Of a DNA stretch of 64,000 nucleotides, positions 33,391 to 43,450 are shown piece by piece. Every line of letters starts with the position of its first letter. Within the stretch, counting starts at the first letter, position 1. Source of the stretch: Silene conica (taxonomy: Eukaryota > Streptophyta > Magnoliopsida > Caryophyllales > Caryophyllaceae); NCBI GenBank assembly GCA_029255685.2, contig CM055315.2, positions 76,971,681 to 77,035,680 on the forward strand, given 5' to 3'. The notes under the pieces are model-generated. The model was not told the origin of the DNA. It worked only from the letters and a program-made list of their open reading frames with translations, and did not search any database. The position numbers were made by a program, and so were the translations under genes.

Positions 33391-35479
33391 TCACTCATCA
33401 GGAGTAGGACCAGCGACAGTATTGTCATCTTGGGTGTGGCCAGAGGTCACCTCCTCTCCAGCATCTTGGGACCCCACCACTTCTTCCTCACCATCATCTG
33501 AAATCAGGTCCATGTTCAGACCCTCAGGGAAATCTGCAGCGAAGGCTTCCTCCAGAGCAGCTAAGTCCCAGGTAGTATGACTGCCCTCCTGGAACTCCTT
33601 AACACATTTAATCCGGGTTTCAGCAGCAGTATAGGCAACAACCTCAATTAGAGCCCCCTGTAGGGCAGCCTTCTTTTGCTCCAGGCCTTCCAACTTCAGC
33701 ACCAGATCAGCTTCTGAGGCTAAGGCCCGCTCCAACTTGGATTGAGCCGTAGTCAGCTGATTCTGAAAAGCCTCCTCTTGTGCCTTGAGCATCTCCTGGC
33801 CCAAAGCCACGTCCCGACGAGAGCGCTCAACAGCCTGTCGAAGATTCTCCCTAAGGACCTCCTCCAAATCCAGCTTCGCCGTTATCTCTTGCTCCCTCTT
33901 CGCCAGAGCTGCTTGTATCATTTCCACCTCTTGCATCCTCCCAGGGCCTTTGCATGAGCTGTCTTTATACGATGAAGTTCTGCCAGCAGAGCCTCGCTCT
34001 GCTGGTTAGCACACAATGACAGCTCCAAAGCCTGAAGATACAGACCAAATGAGATTCAAAAAAAAAAAAAAAGAGAAGAAAAGAAAAGAGCTACCTCAAA
34101 GGTAACCTCTCCGGCATGCCTAGACAAGTCCTTGAAAGGACGCGCCCTCAGAATAGAAGCAGAGGCAGAGAACAGCAGAGAGTTCAAGGCAGGCCAGAGA
34201 TCGGTTTTGGATCCACAAAAACCCCTTAGGAATTCCAGGTGCAGAGCAGTAGAGGAGGACCCCCCAGAAGATATCCGAGGCAGAGGCACAGGTAAAATTT
34301 TAGAACCAGGGGTGGGAATATCAGCAGGGATTTCATGGGGAGACGGGTCAACAAAGCCAGGAGTCGTAGGAACAGATTCCCGGACTGGTTCAGGAGCATC
34401 TACTTCAATAGGGGCAGCCTTGGACCCAGCTCCAGCAAGGCTCCCCTCAACAGCATCGACTTTCTTCTTCTTTGAGGACCCCACGTCCCCAGGAGTGAAC
34501 CTCTTCCTCCTCGGTTGCATCATCCTGTCCACAATGACCCTGGGCCTGCCTGAAAAATGGCACCAAGAGGTTAAAATCACCAGACCAACATGAAATACGC
34601 TCAAAGAACAACCAGAAAAGTAAGCCATACCTTCCTTCTTCACCACCAGAACAGCAGAATCCCTGACCAGCTTGGAGAATGTCCCCTCCTCAGCAGGAAG
34701 GTCAAGGAGCTTGCCCTTAGAAGTAGGGGGATCCTCGGACTCAGAAAGCTTGGCCAGGCTAGTCCCTGAAAAGACAAACCAACCGTTAATAAAAGATAAC
34801 AACATAAGAAATCTGAACCAGAAAAATAAAGTCAGAGCAGAGATTATACCTTCCACAGACTGCCACTTAGAGAAGAGGTAATCAGGGGAGTATGCCAGGG
34901 TATCAATCTTGAAAAAATAAAGCGGGTAAACCACCTGCTATCATCCGGGGTGGTAGAGAAAACGATGGCGGAAAGCATGAAGTCATGACCACGAATGATG
35001 CACTGAAAATGGCCCAGAGAACGAGGGGTGAACCACTGCCCCAAGTCTGCCAAACCAATATTCAACCCTCGTTCACGATTCAGAGCACAGATGCTGAGTA
35101 GGATCCGCCATGCATGTGGAGCGATTTGGCACATAGCCAGCTTGGTTAACTTCAAGAAGTCGACGATCAAATCGGGAAAAGAAAACCTCAAGCCCAGACG
35201 GAAGGGGTACTCGTAAAAACAAGTCCACCCTTCCCTCTCAAAGTCGGCCTTCTCGCCTGAGAGGGAGAAGTGATAGACAACCCCATCCGGAAAGCCAAAC
35301 CTCACCTTGATAAGGGAAGCATGAGACTCGTTGAAAGCAGAGTCACACATGTGCTTGGCTGAAAGCAGCCCCCTGTGAAGGAAAAGGACCAGAGTAGTCC
35401 CCCGATGCAGGGGAAGACCCAGAAGAACCTGCAGTAGCAGGAGCAGCAGACGGAGTAGCAGAGGAAGAACCAGGAGCAT
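33391..35479 (-). pseudogene. Spliced antisense ORF (aORF) of the Tat element, degraded
   Basis: A gene on the strand opposite to pol. Exon 1 (to 34850) contains SAFNESHASLIKVRFGFPDG, WTCFYEYPFRLGLRFSFP and AWRILLSICAL; this globular block resembles extra ORFs described in plant Tat elements. Three GT-AG introns lie at 34849-34766, 34630-34550 and 34094-34032; all phases agree. Exon 3 is basic then Pro/Ser-rich (MQPRRKRFTPGDVG). Exon 4 begins ALELSLCANQQSEALLAELH, then a long coiled coil (REQEITAKLDLEEVLRENL...) and an acidic tail, stop at 33391. Frameshifts near 35340, 34920 and 33937 break it. The start is unsure: ATG 35479 opens a leucine-rich frame, another frame gives a Ser/Ala-rich leader. 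Function unknown. Confidence 0.75.
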
Positions 35480-35617
35480 AAATGGTGAATATGGAAAACA
35501 AGCGGTAAAAAACTTTTATCGTGAAAAAGAAATAGAGCAAGAAAGCAAGAAAACAAGAAAACAAGTGAATTTGGAAAGAAAGAAAGGTAAAAAGTGAAAG
35601 AAAGGACGGTTAAGAGG

Positions 35618-35625
35618 TATTTATA
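35618..35625 (-). promoter_or_regulatory. TATA box for the antisense Tat transcript
   Basis: TATAAATA on the minus strand, inside the element and about 140 bp upstream of the antisense ATG at 35479. It lies outside the LTR, so the antisense gene seems to have its own promoter. Confidence 0.5.
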
Positions 35626-35860
35626 GAGGAAATAAGCGGTTAAATTTGAAAGTTAAATTCAAAATTGAAGGGTGAAATCCGAAGAGTTAAAGTAAGTGGC
35701 AGTAAGTGGTAATGAGCGGTTAGGGAACAGGTAATAAATGGGAGGTTGGGACAAGTGGGGCATGTACGTCAGCAAGCACAGTAATGGCAACCACAACCAA
35801 CCAAGTAACTTCCAGAAGCAGAAGCTAAATTCCAGCCCAATTAAAAGCCAAGTCGGGCTG

Positions 35861-35875
35861 AAATTTGGGGGAAAT
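35861..35875 (+). other. Polypurine tract of the Tat element
   Basis: AAATTTGGGGGAAAT directly before the 3' LTR, the plus-strand priming site. Confidence 0.75.
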
Positions 35876-36393
35876 TGTTTAGCCCAAAATCCGTCATTAT
35901 GCTATTGGGCCCAAAAACGAGCTAAGAAGCAAGCAGCCCATTTACAAAGCCAGATTGCATATAAAGAAAGAGACGTTGGAGGAATATGAAGGGGTCAAAA
36001 CCCTAGAGGACTATTCCCCTAGACTCTCTCCTATATTCCTGGAGCTGACCAGGACTAGGACCAGGACCACCTGACCAGGAGTCCAAGTCTATAAAAAGAA
36101 GAATTAGGGCATTTGTTATTCATTGACTTCTACGTTGTAATTTATACTTACGCACGCCCGCACTTGTACTCAGCTCACAACAACGATTATCATCATACAT
36201 AGTAAAAACTTGGTGGGATTCCGTTCCCCCCGCGGTTGTTTCCCTCATTGGGTTTTTCCGCGTCACCAAAACCTCGTGTGTTAATCTTTTACTTCTTTGC
36301 TCTTTACGTTCACTTTCTACGTACCTTCTCATATTGGTTGACACTTTGACCCATATCACAATCAATTGACCCGGTAGGAATTTTACCAAAACA
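35876..36393 (+). repeat. Tat element 3' LTR
   Basis: 518 bp, about 19 differences from the 5' LTR. AATGT duplication follows at 36394-36398. Confidence 0.95.
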
Positions 36394-36792
36394 AATGTGT
36401 AATGTAGGTTTACACGATTCTATTCGGAGTTCGACTAATATGTTACGCGGTACTCATATAGTACATACTAAGCATGGAATAAAGTTTATCCAATAATAAT
36501 AAGTCCACGGAAATTAGTTAATAAATAACGAAATTGTATTTCAATGTTGGTTATATATATTATTCTTTTCTTTTCAGTGAGTCATATACTTGCAAGGTGG
36601 TACTATATAAAATTATTTTTATTTTTGTTGTTAGAGCACGAGAGTAAGCTAACTTTTGTATTGGTTTTTTGTTGATAAAAACAGAACGATTTTTTTGAAA
36701 GGGCGCTCAAAAATAAAATAATTATCGTTTTGGGTTGGATTTCAAAATAATTGTCAAAATGGTGTTCACGTAGGCTCGGTTTTTCAAACCTT

Positions 36793-37040
36793 AAACACGT
36801 CATTACAAATGGTGTGTTTATAATGAATATCTGGGCCAGAAACTTGAAAAATCAAAAGAACCAAACACGCCAATACGAGTGGCGTGTCTTGCTTAAGAAA
36901 CCCGCCATACCTAATGGCGTGTTTCAACAAAGTTTTTTTCATCCCCATTCCAATAGCTACTGGAAATTAATAAGAGGAAAACACGCCATACCTAATGACG
37001 TGTTATAAGCTTGAAACACGCCAAAACGAATGGCGTGTCT
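36793..37040. repeat. Five near-palindromes, ACACGCCA...TGGCGTGT
   Basis: At about 36793-36819, 36863-36889, 36898-36924, 36978-37004 and 37012-37040. Each is two inverted arms around a 6-7-base centre (for example CCATACCTAATGG). The array sits upstream of a Mutator-like transposase start and is probably the subterminal region of that element. Confidence 0.8.
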
Positions 37041-37509
37041 AGTCTGTATCAATTTTTTCTTTTACAAAAACACGCAATCCTTCACTTCTCACCCAAACTC
37101 TAAACATATCGCCCCTTATCTCTCCTCACAAACACTCTAAATCCAACTGGAATCACCTATTTCTCTCATCTTATCTCACATTTCCCTTTTCTCAAGCATC
37201 TTTCCGACATTTCTCCGGTATTGTATTTGCGTTTACACATTCTACCTAATTAACAGGGTAATTTTATTCTTTAAACTTGTATATTGACATTGATTTGTTG
37301 TTAGATATAACTTATATTGATTTAATTGTAGTTAATTATGTTGTTTTGTGCTTAGATCTATCACTCATAGGTTAATTTATGTTTGTCCTCAAAACCCCCC
37401 AAATTTCGATTGGAAATATATGTTTAGTATGTATTTTGGGTAAAATTAGGTTATGGTTAGTTTAGAAATTTTCGATTTTTACTAAATTTGTCTAATTTTC
37501 TTGTATAGA

Positions 37510-37740
37510 ATGAATATTTGTTATTTTCCTATCATTTGTTATTGGGATTGAGAAGTCTTGGAGCAAAATGGATGTGTTTTTTATAGGGGAGGAAATCAAT
37601 GCTTTATTTTAGCTAGTACAAAGATGACATATCTTGATTTGATGGAAGAGATATGTAAGGGAATTGGTATTCAAAGTTTGAGTAGTCAATTGAGGGTGAA
37701 GATGAAATTTCCAAGTTCCGGGTGTTTTAAAGTTGAGTAG
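37510..37740 (+). pseudogene. Mutator-like (MuDR) transposase N-terminal fragment
   Basis: ATG 37510 opens MNICYFPIICYWD; TGA at 37549 interrupts, and the same frame continues with NGCVFYRGGNQ, MTYLDLMEEICKGIGI and LRVKMKFPSSGCFKV. The pattern (glycine-rich start, MTYxxLxxxI, a K(M/Y)xFP strand) is the N-terminal region of plant MuDR-type transposases. It ends where the likely solo LTR begins; no zinc-finger or catalytic part is present in the window. Confidence 0.55.
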
Positions 37741-37744
37741 TCAT

Positions 37745-37881
37745 TAGGACACTTGGCATGCATGAGAAGTCCCTTTTTCTCTTTGTCCCCCATTTCTCAC
37801 GCCACTTTCCCCTTCCCCCATCAGATTTCATTCCTCACAAATAAAAAAAAATAGAGAGAGTGATAGAAAGAGAGAGGGAGA

Positions 37882-37913
<32 letters not shown>

Positions 37914-40331
37914 GAAGAGCTAAGGAGGAAGATCTTGTCTAAGCATTAAGTCTTCACTTGTAAGCCTATAAAAAACGGTTTTTATTCTGATTCCACATCA
38001 TATTCACATATTCTTAAATCACATAACATCACTCAAACAAGTTTTACTCATGCATGCAAAGGATTAAAGCTAGTAAAAACCGTTATTTTGTCAAAAACGT
38101 AGCATGCATGTGGTAGGTCTGTAATCACAAGCTAAACTTGATATTTTCAGGTGAAAAAAATATATGATGTTGGATTTTTCATCTTCAGTATGCTCACCAA
38201 AATTCGTAACATTTGCATTCACCATATGTAAATGAAAAATCAAATACTACATCATGTTTTTTGTCTACTCGAAACACTAGATCTCACTTAATGAGTCATA
38301 AAACCATATCTACAAAATGAATCAGTATCTCAACTTTTAGTATTTTAAACTACTATGAATATAGATAATAATGAGACTTGGAATCAACCTGTTTCGTTTA
38401 CTTAAGAAGGATTTATGATGTAAAACATTTTATGACTCAGTTTCTGACCACTGTTTTTAAAACGAGATTTTAGATCTGATAAACCCATTTTTAAGACAAC
38501 ATGCACACTTAACAAAATGTTTTAGACTCATAAAATAATCCAATAAAGCTGACCTTGCATAAACATATGATGTTTTGAATTTACTATGAATTTTACAAGT
38601 TACTGATGTAATCTGGAAAAAAACGTTAAAAATAATTTAATTAGTTTTACTTGTTAAAACTTACCATCTCCATAAAAGGGTAATTAATTTATACTTATAA
38701 AAATAATCAGTGACCCATCTTTTCACATGTTAAAGTTTAATAAATGTAAAGTTTGTTAGGCTTTCGTTTCGACGAGTTTCGACATGTTAAGAACGTTTAT
38801 CACCACATAACTTTTTAAGACTCATATTTGGACCAACTTTATTAAACTGTAGATTTGGACCTGTTAAAGAGGTTTTTAGACTCTGACCATCATGACAATA
38901 AAGTTAGAGGACTCACTAAGGAACCAAACCCCACTGATCTCACCTTAAAACGTTAAGTAACGAAGGAGATACGACGATTTAAATTTTCTGCTTCGGATCT
39001 GTAAAACCGAGAAGAATAGAAGATATCGCATAATTTATGACAAGTAGCTATGTAATGATCGAACATATAAGTAACTATAATTTTAAATATATATTGTAGA
39101 GTCGGGATTCGTAGAAGAGGCTCTCTAACCATTAATCGCTCGTAAGGTAAGGAAAACGTTTATCCGTACACTCTTATTAAACCGTTACGATTTGTTACTA
39201 TCTTGCATGTTAAGACTTTTTGTTATATTGAAATATTTATATTGGTTGAATTTATTTTACAAAATATTTATGGATAAAGATTTGTTTGTTTTGATCTCTT
39301 GAAACGGGATTGTATTTAATATGGAAAGAAGTGCTTTATGAATTTAAAAGTATTGGGAACCAAAACCGTTTTGCTTTTCTACAAGCTTATGATGAGTTAT
39401 CAAATTTGAAGGAAATATCTTGGTTATTTGGAAATGGATTCTCATGTTGGTTTGAAACGGTTTTGGTAGAGGGTTAGGTTGTTCCATAATAAGGGACTTC
39501 CTATACAGAGCTTCTGATGGGGGTTAGTTGATCGAGACCCCGTCCTCTTATCTTCCTCTTTGGGGTTGGCCCTTAGAGGGGTGTGCAGACTCTGGATTCT
39601 AGGACAGTTTAGTACATGATTTGGTGAACCTCGTCTTATCCGGTTTAGGGCGAGGGGATCCTCTTCATACGACCTCTATCCAAGTATATACCGACGTTGG
39701 AAATTCCTGGAAAGAAATGTTTTCTTTGAATTGGAATTATCTTGAAAGGTTGGATATGGATTTGGAATATTTTGGAACACTTATGTTGTTCTTAATCATT
39801 TGAAATTATTTGTTCCCCTTCAACTAACAATGGAAATTCTGATACTCTGTTCAATCTTTTGAAACACTTTTGTTACGTATTATTTTAAAATGTCTTTTAA
39901 GTTATGATTTCATGTTACGTTTATTATTTATTCGAATTGTTTACCTTACTCAACATTATTGTTGACCCTTTTATTTGTTTTGTCCTTGCTTGGACCTGCG
40001 GTGATCACAAATTGTGTGAGCAGATCGTGTGACAGGTACCCGTGGGAATTAGTCGTGGGATGCACAGGAGAGCGCGCTTAATGTTTCATCAAAGACAAAT
40101 GCTTTGACACTTTATCTTTCTTTTGAATCGTTGAACTATAATTTTCGCTTCCGCAAACTTTAAATTTGGTTGTAATCGGATTTTATCCTTTGGATTTTAA
40201 ATTGCATTAGACAACTACCTTATTTCATGTCTAGGCACTACTACCATATTTGGTTAAATTGTGACACACCCATGATCCGAATTTTACTTGAGAACCCTAT
40301 TTACAAACAAAGAGGATTATGGGGGTGTTAC
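37745..40331 (+). mobile_element. Probable solo LTR, Ty3/gypsy-like
   Basis: The right end ATGGGGGTGTTACA (to 40331) is the same as the end of the LTRs at 43163 and 49600. The interior has no gene and reads like LTR sequence (a GAA microsatellite at 37885-37918, TATAAAAAACGG near 37968). No matching duplication was found on the left, so the left edge is approximate. Confidence 0.4.
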
Positions 40332-40920
40332 AAAGAGAGGAATTGTAAGAATGTTTTATAGATGTTTATTGTGTGTGTGTATATTCTGAAGTATGGAAGG
40401 GCTATTTATATAGTGTAGAGGAGGCTTTAACATTCACTTAGAATATCATAAGATATGGGATTAATGGTCATAAAACCAATAATCAATAGTAATAAATCTG
40501 AATATTATTTAGCAATAATGTTCAACCGTTATTTCATAACAGCTAGTAAGAATCATATGTGTAAGTGAAGACCAATGGAGAAAACGAACGTTAGAGAAAG
40601 TCGATCGACCACTCTATTGGTCGATCGACCAACTCAAGCTTGGGAGATAAGTCGATCGACTAGTATTTAGTCGATCGGCCAAAACCATCTATACCATATG
40701 TCGATCGACCACTATTTTGGTCGACAGACCAAGCAATAAGTCGATCGACCAATATTCAGTAGTAACTCGGTAACTCCCCCATTATTCTTCCGATATGAGA
40801 TAATATACTACTCTTATATCTTGGAGCAACCTCCTTCTCCAACACCGGCAACATTTTAATGGCATACGGCCCCTATCTAAAACATCCACAAAATATCTCA
40901 CATATTACAAAATATAACCT
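40332..40920. other. No gene; holds a TCGATCGACC array
   Basis: AT-rich sequence flanking the next LTR element. The array at 40600-40760 is listed separately. TGGCATACGGCCCCTAT at about 40861 recurs at 50930 and 51155. Confidence 0.5.
40600..40760. repeat. Palindromic GTCGATCGACC array
   Basis: GTCGATCGACC or close variants start at about 40600, 40620, 40651, 40669, 40700, 40719 and 40740. Pairs about 19 bp apart recur every 40-50 bp. TCGATCGA is itself palindromic. Confidence 0.85.
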
Positions 40921-40925
40921 GAAAT

Positions 40926-43163
40926 TATAATATCTCGATATTTAACTTACGTTAGCTATATTATATTTACGTTATATTTAAGTATTTTGCTATACGATAT
41001 GTGTTGCTTAAGTATCTTGTATGTTATGTTGATGTGGGGGTTTGATCTCGTGACCATTGGCACCTAGTATGGGCCTCGTTTTGTGTGCCACACGACAGCC
41101 CATATCTAGTAAACACACTAATACCTAATTGTTACAGCAGCCTGCCGTCATATTTAAGCTATGTTTCTAACCTAATATACCCTATCAATCATACAAACAA
41201 TACTCATACTTATAGCCGACATATCATAATTTGAGAGGGTGGTGGTCACGGTGGACTTAGGGTGGTCAGGGCGCGTCGATCTGGGTCAAAAGGAGGTATG
41301 TTCAACACGTTTTTTTCTCTTTTCCTTGTGGCTGTCGTGTTTTGTAGGCATAATACAGCCTTGTATATGGTGTCGTTGGGGTCTGTTTTTCATATAAATA
41401 TGATCTATGATATTGAGAGTCGTGTCCTGGCTAAAGTCTCGCCTTTGTCAACCACCTAGGGTCACTGGGTGCGGAGTTTTATATCGCTGGTAACGGCAGT
41501 GTCTCTGCTTTTGTCATCAGGTCTGAATATTCATGGTTTTTACAAACACTTTCAATGTTTATCTCGTGTTGCGTGCGTAAGGGAGAAAGGGTAGTAGGTC
41601 TGGGAGTGGTCAAGGGAGTAGAGTGGTGGTCGTCGTGGTGGTTACCAGTGGCTGTGTCGGGTTTGAAGGGAGCCTTCGTTTCCCCCTGTTGGTCGTGGTC
41701 TCAGTTTATGCAATTACAGAGGGTGTTTGGGGGTGGTATCATCGATGACTCGGGGGAGGTCAACGCGGTGGTACCACCGTGGGTGTAGTGTCTGGTGTCA
41801 GGGTGGTTTCTGGTGGTTGAGTTAGGTGGTGGCAGGGGTTGTGTAGGCGTCGGGAGGCTTTCGAAAACAGCCTGGTCAGGTGGCTGGGTAACGAACCAGG
41901 CTGGTACTGGCCCCTGGTTCACCTCACCGGCGGCCGACGAAGGGGCTGCTGGTGGTCGCGAGGGAAGTGTGCGGTTCAGGGTTCGGGTTGCTGGTGGTGG
42001 CTGGTGGTAGTAGGGACGTGTCGCGGTGGTGAGGGGGTTGTTGTTACGCGGGTTAGAGAGTCGTAAGGTCGGGCTGTTTTAAGCACTTTGTTTGTTTTAT
42101 CATTAACATCATTTAAGTTAATTATTATTATTAATATTATTAGTATTATTATTGTTATTATTGTTTTATTATTATTACTATTGTTATTAGTATTACTATT
42201 GTTGTTAGTACCTTGTTGTTTCGGTTGGGTTTATGTTTTGTGCTAGTATGATGTTGAGTCGGGAATTTATTTGGGTTTCCTTTTTAAGAAATTTCCTTAT
42301 TGGGAAAGTTTCCATTTTGGGAAACTTTCCGCTTTTAGAAGTTATTATTTTGGTATGTGTAAGAGAAATAGAAGGACTTGGTAAGGATTTTTAATTCATT
42401 ATATATATATATATTAGGTGATGGTTTTCGCGTTGAACACTTCTAGTAGCAGTTGTTCTTTTGACGTTACCTTCTGCAGTTTTGAGGTAGGGGATATTTA
42501 TGTCTGCGGTTGTGTTATGACACGAGGTTATATATTGTATTATTGATATATTTGATTACGAGTTCATTATGATTGATATGTTATTATTGATTATTGTGGA
42601 GAACAGGGCTTGTGAATTGGGTCTTGTGATAAGGGACTTGTGATACGGGACTTGTGATATGGCCATGGTGGGTGTGGTGTGATGGAAGTTATGATGTGGT
42701 GGAAGGTGTGGTGTGATGGAAGGGATGGTGTGATGGAGGTGAAGTGGTTGACTGAACGGTGTGGAGATGGAATGAAGTTATTGTATGTTCATTTATGTTT
42801 TGTTGATATTTTTTCTACTCAACCTCGTGGTTGACCTTGTGTATTCGTGTGACATCTACGATGATCCGGAATAGGGAGTAGATTCTACAGGAAAGAGACA
42901 GATGAGCTAGGAGCTGGGACGGGAATGTGAGATGCAGATTTGGGACCGACTTAGAATTATATCACTTATAGATTAATCATCAGTTGTACTTTTATTCGGT
43001 TGCATAGTTTGTAAAACAAAGTTTAAATCTAATCAGTTTTTATATAAAGCACTTTGGTTTCATTTACTTTGTTATTCACTTCCTCGGACATTCCGAGATG
43101 GTATCAGCTCTGTTTACTGAGGATGTCTTGCTAAAGGCTCCTTAAATAAATGGGGGTGTTACA
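40926..43163 (+). repeat. 5' LTR of second LARD
   Basis: 2,238 bp ending GGGGGTGTTACA. Contains a GTGG-rich stretch (41560-42060) and a short TA run (42400-42415). Open frames there repeat in the 3' LTR and show no protein motif. Confidence 0.92.
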
Positions 43164-43382
43164 AAGTGGTATCAGAGCGAACGATCCTCAGGCCTTAACC
43201 AAATGAATAATAATGAACGTAGGAAGAGTCAAATAAAATGAACCTCGAGATGAAACTGATAGGAGCCCCAAAAAGGAACGGGATGAGTTAGGGGCCCCCT
43301 CATACCAAACCATGGGCCCTTTTGGTTCAGTCTCGGGAACCCAATGAAAGTAATTGAAGAGTGGGGTAGAACATATATATAT

Positions 43383-43450
<68 letters not shown>

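Larger units (their letters stand above)
15983..36393 (+). mobile_element. Ty3/gypsy retrotransposon, Tat lineage, complete but degraded
   Basis: 20,411 bp including a 10.2-kb nested insertion. LTRs lie at 15983-16499 and 35876-36393, TG...CA, with matching AATGT duplications. Order: LTR, primer site, gag, protease, RT, RNase H, second plant-type RNase H, integrase, a long 3' region with an antisense gene, polypurine tract, LTR. The extra RNase H and the antisense frame are hallmarks of the Tat branch (Tat/Retand/Ogre). About 19 differences separate the LTRs by eye, near 96% identity. Two gag-pro frameshifts and several in-frame stops make it non-autonomous now. Confidence 0.95.

Noticed and set aside
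34132..34593. Plus-strand 153-codon frame in the Tat 3' region
   Set aside because: Shadow of the antisense gene's exon 3, which has splice sites and family resemblance on the other strand.
41262..42066. Several short frames in the LTR, again at 47644-48448
   Set aside because: Repeated through LTR duplication; low-complexity GTGG-rich sequence.
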